This document shows positions 10,803 through 19,318 of a stretch of DNA of 64,000 nucleotides, piece after piece. Every line of letters starts with the position of its first letter. Within the stretch, counting starts at the first letter, position 1. Made by a program: the position numbers and the translations under genes. The notes under the pieces are model-generated. The model saw nothing but the letters and a program-made list of their open reading frames with translations. It was not told the DNA's origin and ran no database searches. Location of the stretch: NCBI RefSeq assembly GCF_026540855.1, contig NZ_JALNUP010000003.1:1-64000 (forward strand), given 5' to 3'. Origin of the DNA: Sphingomonas sp. GC_Shp_5 (lineage in GTDB: Bacteria; Pseudomonadota; Alphaproteobacteria; Sphingomonadales; Sphingomonadaceae).

Positions 10803-12340
10803 TCCGTCGCCCGCTCAGCCTCGTCGTCTCCCTGCTGCTCGCCGGCTGCTCGCTGGCGCCCGACTATCACCGGCCGCAGGTCGCGGGCGATGTCGCGCCG
10901 CAATGGAAGACGGTCGCCGGCTGGCGCCCGGCCAACCCGTCCGACGGCGCCCCGCGCGCCGATTGGTGGACTGCGTTCAACGACGCGACGCTCAACGAGC
11001 TGGCAGTGCGGCTCGACCAGCACAACCAGAGCCTCGCCCAGGCGCTCGCCACCTATCGTGAGGCGGTGGCTGCAACACGCGAGGCGCGCGCTAGCCTGTT
11101 CCCGACCATTTCGGCCAATGGCGCGGTGACGCACAGCTATTCCGGATCGGGCAATGTCATCACCGGGAGCGTGATCAGCTCCACCACCGGGACCAGCACA
11201 GGTGGCACCACCACCGGCGGCACCAGCACGGGAACGGGGACCAGCACCGGCAGCATCGTCAGCCGCGGCAATTCGAGCAGCAGCTATCGGCTCAATCTCC
11301 AGGCGAGCTGGCAACCCGATTTCTTCGGCCAGCTGACCAACACGGTGCGCAACGCGCGCTATACCGCGCAGGCGCGTGCCGCGGATCTCGCCAACACCCG
11401 GCTGACGCTGCAGGGCGAGCTGGTCAGCGACTATCTGTCGCTCCGCGAGGCGGATGCCGATATCGCCAGCCTGCAGGCGACGGTGACCGGCTACGCCCGC
11501 GCGCTGCAGATCTCCACCAATCGCTACAATGCCGGGATCGCCGCGCGGACCGACGTGTTCCAGGCCCAGTCGCAGCTGGCCAGCGCGCAATCCGACCTCG
11601 AGGCCGAAACGCGCACCCGCTCGCAGTTCGAGAATGCGATCGCGGTGCTGATCGGCGAGAATCCGGCGACCTACCGCCTGGCCTCGCTGGGCATGCGCTG
11701 GACCCCGGTAGTGCCGGACATGCCGGTGTCGCTCGCGTCCGATCTGCTCGAGCGGCGGCCCGACATCGCCTCGGCCGAGCGCCAGGTGGCCGCCGCCAAT
11801 GCCGAGATCGGCGTGGAGCGGGCCGCGTTCTTCCCCACCGTATCGCTCACCGGCAGCGGCGGAGTGGAGAATGGCGCCTTGTCCGGGCTGTTCAGCGCCG
11901 GCGCGCTGCTCTGGTCGGTGGGCGCGCAGGTGACGCAGACCTTGCTTGATTTCGGTGCGCGCAGCGCTCGCGTCGCGCAGGCGCGCGAGGCCTATAATGC
12001 GACGGTCGCCAATTACCGCCAGGTGACGCTGACTGCCTTTCAGGAAGTGCAGGACGATCTGATCGCGGTGGAGGTGCTGGCGCGCCAGGAGGCCTATCTG
12101 CGGACCGCCAGCCGCGCCGCCGACCAATCGGAGGCCTCTTTGCGCAACCAATATCTTGCCGGCACCGCCATCTACACCGACGTGGTCACCGCGGCCGCCA
12201 CCGCGCTCACCGCGCGTCGCGCGCTGCTGCAGGCCCAGCTCGACCGCCAGAACGCCGCGGTGGCGCTGGTCCAGGCGATGGGCGGCGGCTGGACCGATCC
12301 GGTCGCGGCGGAGCCCGAAGTCAACCCCCAACCAAGATAG
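10799..12340 (+). CDS. outer-membrane efflux lipoprotein, NodT/OprM family
   Basis: A 513-residue outer-membrane factor. The N-terminus is a lipoprotein signal (LSLVVSLLLAGCSLAPDYHR) with Cys-20ish as the lipidated residue after LLAG. Two TolC-type repeats follow: helices around NELAVRLDQHNQSLAQALATY and YNAGIAARTDVFQAQSQLASA in the first half, and LERRPDIASAERQVAAANAE in the second. It would form the trimeric exit duct for the RND pump encoded just upstream. Its ATG overlaps the permease stop (ATGA). A Thr/Gly/Ser-rich loop at about residues 115-163 (with TSTGGTTTGGTSTGTGTSTG) precedes YRLNLQASWQPDFFG. Loops of this type at this site occur in other NodT-family proteins, so it is less odd than the permease insert. 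Confidence 0.92.
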   Translation: MIRRPLSLVVSLLLAGCSLAPDYHRPQVAGDVAPQWKTVAGWRPANPSDGAPRADWWTAFNDATLNELAVRLDQHNQSLAQALATYREAVAATREARASLFPTISANGAVTHSYSGSGNVITGSVISSTTGTSTGGTTTGGTSTGTGTSTGSIVSRGNSSSSYRLNLQASWQPDFFGQLTNTVRNARYTAQARAADLANTRLTLQGELVSDYLSLREADADIASLQATVTGYARALQISTNRYNAGIAARTDVFQAQSQLASAQSDLEAETRTRSQFENAIAVLIGENPATYRLASLGMRWTPVVPDMPVSLASDLLERRPDIASAERQVAAANAEIGVERAAFFPTVSLTGSGGVENGALSGLFSAGALLWSVGAQVTQTLLDFGARSARVAQAREAYNATVANYRQVTLTAFQEVQDDLIAVEVLARQEAYLRTASRAADQSEASLRNQYLAGTAIYTDVVTAAATALTARRALLQAQLDRQNAAVALVQAMGGGWTDPVAAEPEVNPQPR

Positions 12341-12356
12341 CGGGCGGCGATAAGTA

Positions 12357-12385
12357 AACCAGGCCGTTCAATCATCCGCCTGGTT
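12357..12385. terminator. hairpin after the RND pump operon
   Basis: AACCAGGC (12357-12364) and GCCTGGTT (12378-12385) form a perfect 8-bp stem with a 13-base loop, 17 bases after the stop of the outer-membrane lipoprotein gene and just before the convergent end of a minus-strand gene. There is no T-tract, so the mechanism is uncertain; the convergent position suits a bidirectional terminator. Confidence 0.5.
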
Positions 12386-12402
12386 GGTGACCGAACGGCG
12401 GA

Positions 12403-12714
12403 CTACACCGTTGGCAGGGCGGTGGAGGCATCGACATGGATCCGGCGCGCCGATGACGCAGTGCTGCGCCGCCAGCGGGCGCTGACCGTCACCTCGTCGA
12501 ACAGGTGCTTGCCCCAGAATGTTATGGCAACACCGATGCTGGCGCTCAGCAAGCCGCCGGCAGCAAACGCGAGGGCGGACAGGTCGGGCGTGCCCAAGGC
12601 CGTGGGCGGCGCGGCGAACAGTTGCGCAATCGCGGCATAGGCGAGCGCACAACAAGCCAGGCCAACGGCCCGCAACCCAAGATCAGCCTTCCAGGAACGA
12701 TGCCGTTTTCCCAC
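12403..12714 (-). CDS. small two-helix membrane protein, unknown function
   Basis: A 103-residue protein starting at GTG 12714, preceded by GAGG at a good distance (eight bases). It has a basic N-terminus (GKRHRSWKADLG), two hydrophobic helices (about 13-34, GLACCALAYAAIAQLFAA; about 46-68, ALAFAAGGLLSASIGVAITF) and a basic cytoplasmic tail containing HLFDEVTVSARWRR. No family recognised. It is the last gene in line after the metallopeptidase, caspase and small-protein genes on the same strand, with a gap of about 120 bp. It may belong to that operon or stand alone. Confidence 0.6.
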   Translation of the reverse strand: MGKRHRSWKADLGLRAVGLACCALAYAAIAQLFAAPPTALGTPDLSALAFAAGGLLSASIGVAITFWGKHLFDEVTVSARWRRSTASSARRIHVDASTALPTV

Positions 12715-12837
12715 GCCACAATCCTCATTGTGGCAAGCCAGCTATCCGCCGGGACGTAGCAATGCGAGATCGATTTCCGGAAAAACCATAGTGCCGGCGT
12801 AGCGCGGTGACGCAGCCGCAATGTCATCCGCCGCTGC

Positions 12838-13278
12838 CTAGGGCAGACGCCGTCCGCAAAAGCCGGCACCCGGATCAAGCGGCGATGGCACGGGTTGTCC
12901 GGTAGCCTGCGCGAAGGTCGGATGATCGACGACCCGCAGGACCACCGTCGCGTCAGCATGCGCGATAGATAGCGAGCGGACGTGCAGCAGGTCGATCGTC
13001 GCATAGCCGTCCGCCGTCGGCGTGCCGAGGTATGCCCGGAGGCAACCGATGACCACGGCCGGCAGGATTGCCGGCTCGCCATGCCGGACATGAGCCGTGA
13101 TGATCAGCCCCTCGTCCGGCCCGAGAACGCCGAGCCAGGCTGCTTCGCCGGCGGCGAGTGGCAGCGCGAAACAATCCCCCGGCTTCATGGCGGCGATCGG
13201 CAGCACGCCGAGGCTGGTCGGCAGCGAGCCGATCACCCCTGTCGCCGGTTGCACAAAGCGCTGCGCGGAGACGATCAT
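12838..13278 (-). CDS. small protein of unknown function, third gene of caspase/metallopeptidase operon
   Basis: About 146 residues from ATG 13278. No family recognised. The composition suggests a compact beta-rich soluble protein (LGVLPIAAMKPGDCFALPL, AAWLGVLGPDEGLIITAHVR, ATIDLLHVRSLSIAHADATV) without signal peptide or membrane helix, ending in a Pro/Gly-rich tail (PSPLDPGAGFCGRRLP). The caspase gene ends 25 bases before this start. An alternative GTG start at 13347 would overlap the caspase gene by 44 bases. A GGAAGG lies about 15 bases upstream of the chosen ATG, which is far, so the start is uncertain. Its place directly after the caspase gene suggests a partner, adaptor, substrate or inhibitor of the peptidases; this is inference from context only. 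Confidence 0.65.
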   Translation of the reverse strand: MIVSAQRFVQPATGVIGSLPTSLGVLPIAAMKPGDCFALPLAAGEAAWLGVLGPDEGLIITAHVRHGEPAILPAVVIGCLRAYLGTPTADGYATIDLLHVRSLSIAHADATVVLRVVDHPTFAQATGQPVPSPLDPGAGFCGRRLP

Positions 13279-13303
13279 GTCGCCAAGGCGCAGTCCTTCC
13301 GAA

Positions 13304-15772
13304 CTAGGTTCCCATCGGGAGGCTATTCCCCGACTCCTCGACGGCACCAGTGTGGTGCACGGTCAGTTCCACCGCAGAGGGAGGGATGCCCATCGCGACC
13401 GCTCGGGCGACGGCCGTGGCGTTGCCCTCATCCGCCAGCTTTTGATGGTCAACCGGATCCGGTGCTGCCGCGCCGAGGGAGGCGAACGGCAAGTCGATCG
13501 CCACCGGCATCGTCACGGCAGTAGAAACGGCAGGCGCGAGCCGTTCTGCCACTGCCTTGGCGAAGGCGGCCCGAGTTGTTGCATCCTCCGACCAGCTGAA
13601 GAAAGGCGTTGTTCCGGTGGTCGCCTGAACCTGTTGCCAAAGGGTGGCCGAAATCAGCCCGGGCTGCTGCGCGCTGCCGGCGACCAGCAGACGCCAGCTC
13701 CGCTCGTACATCGGCGGCCCCTTAATCGCCTGCGGCGGTGCGATGCTGCCATCTCCACAGTGCAGCGCCAGCGCCTCGACATCGGGATGATCCGGGCCGA
13801 GCAGATCGCGCAGTTTCTGAACCAAGGTTTCCATCAGGCCCGGGCCATATTCGTTGCCGGCGCCCTGGTTGAGGAGCAACAGATGGCCGCCGATGATGCC
13901 GACCAGGGGGTTGGCGAGATCACCGTTTACCGCCTCCAGCAGCCACTCGCCGACGATCGGACGCTCGTCCGCCAGCGCGACCGTCAGCCGCTCGCTCAGC
14001 AGATCGGCGGCGCTGTCGGGCGCCGCCTCAGGACGCCGCATGATCAACGACACGCGCGGTCGGGTATCGGATGCGCCGCCGATCGTCGCCCGCAGCAGAT
14101 AACAGTCCAGCCGCCAGCCGTTAGGCGGCAGCACCAGTGACTGCGCGATCGTCTCGCCGGCATCGGTACGGAAGCGCAATTGGTAATGGCCGGGGTCCAG
14201 GCGGATCAGGCAGGCCGCCCACGGGTCGTGGCTGGCATCCTCGTTGCGAACACCGTCATGCGCCAGATCGGCGATGAGCGTGCCGGCAGCGGTCCATATC
14301 TCCACCCCCCGCCAGGGCGGCGCGCCGCCTGCGGCGGCTCCTTCCTCGCGATAGCGGCGGGCCATCACGAACAACTCGGCACCGCTGCCGCAGGTGAGGT
14401 CGGGTGTGCCGCAGCGCACGGCCGCCTGATGATAGTCGTGGCTGGCGCGCGACGCGGGCAAGGGCGCAGCGGTGGTCATCGCCGGCATGTCCGGCACATT
14501 GTCGTCCGTCTGCGGCCAATCGGCGTCGAGCAGGATCACCTTCTCGACCATCTGTCGTCCGCTCTGGATTCGCATCTCGTAGAGACCGTAAGGAAGCTGC
14601 GACGACAGGCGGCCGATGCCGGTGTCGACGAGTTGCCAGCGCTCGCCGAACAGCCGGATCTCGGGATCGGCCTCGGGCGGGTTGATGGTCAGCTGGTAAG
14701 GTCCAGGTCCCGCGGCCATGCGCGGCGGCGGACCGCGCTCGCTGAGCGCGACGGCGATTGGACGGGTAACGGCGAAGCCGTGACGGATGCCATCGTCGGT
14801 TTCCGCCAGGTAGAGGCCGGGCTGCAGATCGAGCGCGAGCGTTGTCCCCGCCGGTACGTCGAGCCAGGCACCGGGGACCGGCGGATGCCCCGACCAGAGC
14901 CGCATCCGGGCGCCGGCCGATGCCGGCAAGGTCAGCGTCACGGCATAATCGGGCGGCTGCAGGCCGCGCGCGAAGATCAGCGCCTGATCCTCCTGCAGCA
15001 GCGCCGGCATCTTGGCCAATGACGGGTTGATCCGATCGGCATCGTCGAACCAGCTGAGCTGCGTTCGGCGCAGCCAGTCTCCGAGCGAGCGGCCGGTGAC
15101 GCGGCCGAACTGGTCGGCTGCCGCGCCGTGCAGCCCCTCGACCAGATTGTAGGTGAAGACCCCGCGCCATGGGTCGGTCGCCTCCGGCAGCTGCTTTTCG
15201 AGGGCGAGCAGCGGACGCGGCGCCGCCATCGCGATGAACGTCGGGCCAGGGGCGCTCCGCGTGCCGATGAACCTGTCGGCCGGTGCGTCATTCGGCGGGA
15301 CAAGCGCAACTCGCTCCATGCAGGCATCCATCCACAACACGCATTCGCGGAAATAGCCGGCATCCTGCAGCCACTCGATCCACGACGATGGCGAGATGTG
15401 GATCGTCCGGCTGTCTGTGGCGGTGCCGGCGATCAGGCAGGCCTTGAATTGCGACGAGAAGCCGTGCCCGGACATGTAGAGGTAGAGGCGCTGGCCGACC
15501 CGCCACCCCCGCTGGCCGCCGTCCCGTTTCGACATCAGCCACTCGAATGCCGCGTCGAGTTGCTCCTTGCTCGGCGCCGCGGGTGGCACGGTATAATCGG
15601 CCGAGACGATCTGGAAGATGTGGTCGGCGTCATCCAAAAGCGCGCCGCCGGCCGGATCGATGAGCCATTTTCTCACCGCGGCGACGTCCATGGCCGGCCC
15701 CTCCAGCTTGCGGAAACTCTCCGCATATTGGGAGATACCGAAAAGAAGCGCGTAATGATCGGCGTTGGTCAT
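13304..15772 (-). CDS. caspase-family (peptidase C14) protein with long C-terminal region
   Basis: An 822-residue protein whose first 260 or so residues form a caspase/metacaspase-like catalytic domain. It opens with YALLFGISQY, then has the catalytic His in LYLYMSGHG (His-103) and the catalytic Cys in VLWMDACMER (Cys-151), each at the end of a hydrophobic strand as the C14 fold requires. Residues about 270-420 hold beta-rich repeats, some PEGA-like (LPYGLYEMRIQSGRQ). A further mixed region runs to the end, with VGEWLLEAVNGDLANPLVGI and a conserved-looking YERSWRLLVAGS. There is no signal peptide, so it should act in the cytoplasm. The ATG lies four bases after the metallopeptidase stop, so the pair is translationally coupled. 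The family cleaves after Arg/Lys or Asp when triggered; the trigger and substrate here are unknown. Confidence 0.85.
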   Translation of the reverse strand: MTNADHYALLFGISQYAESFRKLEGPAMDVAAVRKWLIDPAGGALLDDADHIFQIVSADYTVPPAAPSKEQLDAAFEWLMSKRDGGQRGWRVGQRLYLYMSGHGFSSQFKACLIAGTATDSRTIHISPSSWIEWLQDAGYFRECVLWMDACMERVALVPPNDAPADRFIGTRSAPGPTFIAMAAPRPLLALEKQLPEATDPWRGVFTYNLVEGLHGAAADQFGRVTGRSLGDWLRRTQLSWFDDADRINPSLAKMPALLQEDQALIFARGLQPPDYAVTLTLPASAGARMRLWSGHPPVPGAWLDVPAGTTLALDLQPGLYLAETDDGIRHGFAVTRPIAVALSERGPPPRMAAGPGPYQLTINPPEADPEIRLFGERWQLVDTGIGRLSSQLPYGLYEMRIQSGRQMVEKVILLDADWPQTDDNVPDMPAMTTAAPLPASRASHDYHQAAVRCGTPDLTCGSGAELFVMARRYREEGAAAGGAPPWRGVEIWTAAGTLIADLAHDGVRNEDASHDPWAACLIRLDPGHYQLRFRTDAGETIAQSLVLPPNGWRLDCYLLRATIGGASDTRPRVSLIMRRPEAAPDSAADLLSERLTVALADERPIVGEWLLEAVNGDLANPLVGIIGGHLLLLNQGAGNEYGPGLMETLVQKLRDLLGPDHPDVEALALHCGDGSIAPPQAIKGPPMYERSWRLLVAGSAQQPGLISATLWQQVQATTGTTPFFSWSEDATTRAAFAKAVAERLAPAVSTAVTMPVAIDLPFASLGAAAPDPVDHQKLADEGNATAVARAVAMGIPPSAVELTVHHTGAVEESGNSLPMGT

Positions 15773-15776
15773 CGCG

Positions 15777-16475
15777 CTATTTCGGATAGATCTGCTCGAT
15801 CAGCAGCTTGTCGTCTTCCGACAGCCTGTCGTTCAGGCCCGACGAGAAGCCGTCCGTCGTCCAAGCTGCCGGGATGGGATAGAGCATGATCGACTCGCCG
15901 TCGAACTGCGTCCCGATGCCTTCGGCGGGATCATATTTGCGGAACATGTTATTCTCGATCGTCTGCATCGACCAGTTGTTCGGCGGTCCGCCGAGATCGG
16001 CGATCACCGCCGCCTGGTTCCACTGAACGCCGCCGAGCGGGTTCTGATGCTCGTGGATCATGCCCAGAGCATGGCCAAACTCGTGCAGCACCACGCGGCG
16101 CACCTCGTCGTCATCCGAGTTCGCCGTGAGCCAACCGTAGTTCATCGTTGGCTTGGGTTCGTCGATGTGGCGGGCATCGGTGCCAAGATACGACCAGCTG
16201 CCGGCGCCTGGGATGAAAGCGATGCGGATGTCGCTTGGCGCCGCGTCGACGAAGCGGAAGATCAGGTCCGCATGGTCCAGCCACTCGTTGGCGACGTCCG
16301 TTACGCGCTGGCGAAGCACCGGATCTCCCTCCAGAAAGCGGATCGTGATCTCCTCGCGCGGCGACCAGCGCTTCGCCTCGAGAACGAACCCCCTCGTCCG
16401 GGTGCCGGTATGAACCGTGTCCGTTTCGGAGTTGCTCTCCAGCAGCATGCAGAAATGATGTTCGTTGACCGCCAT
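15777..16475 (-). CDS. metzincin-type zinc metallopeptidase (M12/M10-like), no signal peptide
   Basis: A 232-residue protein carrying the metzincin zinc motif HEFGHALGMIHEH (131-143), with ligands His-131, His-135 and His-141 and the general base Glu-132. The Met-turn follows at SIMLYP (195-200). An N-terminal beta-rich half (EEITIRFLEGD, LIFRFVDAAPSDIRIAF) matches the upper subdomain of astacin/matrixin enzymes. The start at ATG 16475 is backed by GGAGG five bases upstream; an earlier in-frame ATG (16553) lacks one. No export signal or propeptide cysteine switch is obvious, which is unusual because most family members are secreted. A lone Cys-9 near the N-terminus could be examined as a switch. 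It is the first gene of the operon with the caspase-like protein. Confidence 0.85.
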   Translation of the reverse strand: MAVNEHHFCMLLESNSETDTVHTGTRTRGFVLEAKRWSPREEITIRFLEGDPVLRQRVTDVANEWLDHADLIFRFVDAAPSDIRIAFIPGAGSWSYLGTDARHIDEPKPTMNYGWLTANSDDDEVRRVVLHEFGHALGMIHEHQNPLGGVQWNQAAVIADLGGPPNNWSMQTIENNMFRKYDPAEGIGTQFDGESIMLYPIPAAWTTDGFSSGLNDRLSEDDKLLIEQIYPK

Positions 16476-16712
16476 GCCATCCTCCACCGAAGAAACGGCG
16501 CCGCGGCACGGTAGTAATAAATACTTACAGCTTGCTCGCCGGAGCCGGTACATCCTTCATAGCGTCAATCATGAGACTAGGTCTTAATAATGATCCCAAA
16601 TTGGATGATATAAAGCCTCTGGTGTTCTTTGACTCACCTCGGCGTATGCCGCCCCCCCTTATGCGCAAGCTTGATAAGGAAGGCGCCGGTCAGGGCGGCG
16701 TGATCGCCCCGA
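16476..16712 (-). promoter_or_regulatory. AT-rich leader upstream of the metallopeptidase/caspase operon
   Basis: No gene. The stretch 16510-16620 is clearly richer in A+T than its surroundings. It contains a TTGACG element in the minus direction (about 16564-16569), short inverted repeats GTAA-N7-TTAC (16514-16528) and ATCC-N6-GGAT (16593-16606), and the ribosome-binding site GGAGG just before the metallopeptidase start. It is the natural promoter site of the operon; no precise -10 could be fixed. Confidence 0.4.
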
Positions 16713-18182
16713 TCACAATAGCTCGTCGGCGCTCTCACGCGAAGGCAGCGGCGCGACCGCGGTGAAGACCACGCCGGTGGGCGGATAGTCCAGCGTTGCG
16801 GTGCCCCCCATCTCGCTGGCGAGCACCCGCTGGATCAGCTTCGAGCCGAAGCCGACCCGGGTCGGCGGCGCGACAATCGGTCCGTTGATCTCCTCCCACC
16901 GAATGCAGAGCCGATCCTCGGCCATCGTCCAGACCAGCTCGATATGCCCATCGACATTGGAGAGCGCGCCATATTTTGCGGCGTTGGTGGCCAGTTCATG
17001 CAGGGCCAGCGCCAGCCCGACCGCCGTCCTCGGCTGGATCCGCACGGCCGGGCCATCCACCCTGAACCGATCGCCGCTCGCGGACCGGAACGGCGCCAGC
17101 GCGCGCTCGACGAGATCGTGCATGGCCGCGCTGTCCCATTGGTCGTTGACGAGAAGATCGTTGGCCGCGTCCATCGACTGGATGCGTGCCGACAGCGTGT
17201 CGCCTGCTTCCTCCAGCGAGGCCGCGGCGCGCAACGTCTGCCCGACGATGGCCTGCAGGGTCGCCAGCATGTTCTTGACGCGGTGGCTGAGCTCGTTGGC
17301 GAGGAGCGTCCGATGCTCCTCCGCGCGTTTGCGGACGGTGATGTTCTGCGACACGCCCACCAGCAACAAGGGTGTGCCGTCGGCACGGCGGAACACCTGC
17401 CCGCGCACCGCCAGCCAACGCTCGTCGCCCTGCGGCGTAAGGATGCGATATTCGACCTGATAATGGTCGGTCTCTTCCAGGGCCACCCGGAGCGCCTCCT
17501 CACGGTGGGCACGATCATCAGGGTGAACGGCAGCTTCGATGTCGCTATAGTGGAAGGCCTTGGTCACCGGCCAGCCGAAGTTCTCCTTGCTGCCGTCGGT
17601 GGTGGTCATGCGCTTGGTCGCGAGATCCAGGGTCCAGGAACCCATCTGAGCGGCTTGCAGGGCAAAGCGGAGGCGGGATTCTGCCTGCACCAGGTCGGTG
17701 GTGCGCTGCCCCACTTCGGCTTCCAGATCGTCGCGATCCTGCTGCAACCTGATCAAGCGCTCGCGCTCGAGCGTCACATCGAATTGCGAGGCGAAGAAAT
17801 AGGTCACCTTGCCGTCCGCGTCGAACACCGGCGAGACCAGCAGGCGGTTCCAGAAGTGGGCGCCATCCTTGCGATAGTTCAGCAGCTCCAGTTCGATGGG
17901 CTCACGCCGCTCGATCGCGGCGCGTAGCCGGGCAACCTCGGCGCGGTTGGTGTCCGGTCCCTGCAGGAAGCGACAATTGCGCCCAATGATCTCGTCATGC
18001 TCGAATCCCGTCAGCTTCGAGAAAGCCGCGTTGACGAAGACGATCGGGTTATCGGGCTGATTTGGATCGGTGATGAGCATCGGCATCCGCGTTGCGCGGA
18101 CCGCGGCGGAAAAAGGATCGGTGCCCCGATCCTCTCGCACCAGTTCGTGCTCGATGCGGGATTGCTCGTGTTCGTCTCTCAA
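16713..18182 (-). CDS. LOV-PAS HWE-family histidine kinase (blue-light sensor)
   Basis: A 489-residue soluble sensor kinase. Residues about 23-140 are a LOV domain with the flavin-adduct motif GRNCRFLQGPDT (Cys-70). A coiled linker (about 140-165) and a second PAS domain (about 170-287) follow. Residues 290-480 are an HWE-type kinase: phospho-acceptor His-300 in LSHRVKNMLATLQ, ATP-site asparagine in LHELATNAAKYGALS, and the family Trp-x-Glu in LCIRWEEI. Blue light should form a flavin-cysteine adduct and change autophosphorylation. The start is TTG 18182, with GGAG seven bases upstream; GTG at codon 15 is an alternative. No response regulator gene of the PhyR/LovR type is adjacent, so the partner is encoded elsewhere. 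Confidence 0.9.
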   Translation of the reverse strand: MRDEHEQSRIEHELVREDRGTDPFSAAVRATRMPMLITDPNQPDNPIVFVNAAFSKLTGFEHDEIIGRNCRFLQGPDTNRAEVARLRAAIERREPIELELLNYRKDGAHFWNRLLVSPVFDADGKVTYFFASQFDVTLERERLIRLQQDRDDLEAEVGQRTTDLVQAESRLRFALQAAQMGSWTLDLATKRMTTTDGSKENFGWPVTKAFHYSDIEAAVHPDDRAHREEALRVALEETDHYQVEYRILTPQGDERWLAVRGQVFRRADGTPLLLVGVSQNITVRKRAEEHRTLLANELSHRVKNMLATLQAIVGQTLRAAASLEEAGDTLSARIQSMDAANDLLVNDQWDSAAMHDLVERALAPFRSASGDRFRVDGPAVRIQPRTAVGLALALHELATNAAKYGALSNVDGHIELVWTMAEDRLCIRWEEINGPIVAPPTRVGFGSKLIQRVLASEMGGTATLDYPPTGVVFTAVAPLPSRESADELL

Positions 18183-18408
18183 GCGTCGGCTCCGGGTGCA
18201 TGGTACCGGGTCGCGTATCCGGTTGTTTCCACCGCTTTAAGCCAGGTTACATCGCCGTGCTACCGGCCATGACGCCGACCGCCCCGCGATGCAGGCCCAC
18301 GCAGGCGCAATCAAAGGCCGCCCGGCGGCCCGCCCCCGGGTCCGGGCGTCGGCGCCGTAGTCGCCAAGCGACCACTGCTTTGGTGGGACTGCACGCGCTG
18401 GCAGCACG

Positions 18409-19173
18409 TCACATCAGGCGATCGGTGTCGCTGTACTTGAGTTCCAGATAACGCCCCTGCACCGCGATGGCATCTAGGGCGCCGTGCCCGAGCTGCTCGC
18501 TCGCCCGGGTCATTTCCGCGTGGATCAGCTGCATCCCATTGATCAGATGATCGTCCGGCGATCGGCCGTCGGCGTGCGGCATCCGCCGCGCGGACACCGG
18601 CACCACACGCCAGCCTTCGATCAGCGCGGGCAGCTCGACCGCCACCAGCTTACGGATAGACAGCGCGGCGGAACTGCGCGGGTCGAGCTGGCCAAGCACC
18701 GGGGCCAGCTCGTCAAGCCGGCTGCCGATCGCGTCGACGAGCTCCAGCGCGGGCAACGGCAGGCCACGGCGCTGGGCGGCGAGCCAGACCAGCGCCTCCT
18801 CCGCCAGGCGTGGCAGCGCGGCTTCTGCCAAGACTTCCCGACCCGGTGCGCGCGGTTCGGCACGGACGAACACCAGCGTGATCAACGACAGCGCCAGTGC
18901 CGCTGCGGCGGCGAGTGCCACGGCGGCAGGAACCACGGCAGCAAGCACCGCCCAGGCAAGCAGCGAGGCGATCGCCGCCATTATCAGCCGGCGCATCAGC
19001 CGCTGTTGCCGGCGGAGTTTCGCCTCGCGCTCGCGGCGCGCCTGCTCGCGCCCCTCGGGCGACAGGCGGCGCAGCAGTTCTTCGGCATGGGTGAGCCCAA
19101 CGTCCGCAAAGCCGGCCGCCACATCACGTGCCCGCCGGGCCATCGGCCCGCGCTGACTGGGATCATCGATCAT
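18409..19173 (-). CDS. membrane-anchored protein of unknown function
   Basis: About 254 residues from ATG 19173; upstream in-frame ATGs at 19209 and 19308 exist and none has a strong ribosome-binding site. An N-terminal helical, charged region (EELLRRLSPEGREQARRERE) precedes two close hydrophobic segments (LIMAAIASLLAWAVLAAVV and AVALAAAAALALSLITLVFV). A mostly helical cytoplasmic domain follows, ending GALDAIAVQGRYLELKYSD. No catalytic motif seen and no family named with confidence. It stands alone between the LOV kinase gene and a divergent DUF885 gene. Confidence 0.65.
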   Translation of the reverse strand: MIDDPSQRGPMARRARDVAAGFADVGLTHAEELLRRLSPEGREQARREREAKLRRQQRLMRRLIMAAIASLLAWAVLAAVVPAAVALAAAAALALSLITLVFVRAEPRAPGREVLAEAALPRLAEEALVWLAAQRRGLPLPALELVDAIGSRLDELAPVLGQLDPRSSAALSIRKLVAVELPALIEGWRVVPVSARRMPHADGRSPDDHLINGMQLIHAEMTRASEQLGHGALDAIAVQGRYLELKYSDTDRLM

Positions 19174-19318
19174 GCCGACAGAATGACGGTTTCTGCCCTG
19201 CGGGTCCATCGCTGTTCGGCAGCCTGTGTGACTGTCCAGCCCTGCTATCGGTCGGTATAGCTGCTCGCGCCATGCGATCGGCACCCAGTCGACATCGCGG
19301 CAACGCAAGGAACCACGG

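Noticed and set aside
16532..16765. Plus-strand 77-codon frame upstream of the metallopeptidase gene
   Set aside because: It lies in the AT-rich promoter region, overlaps the end of the LOV kinase gene and has no recognisable sequence features.
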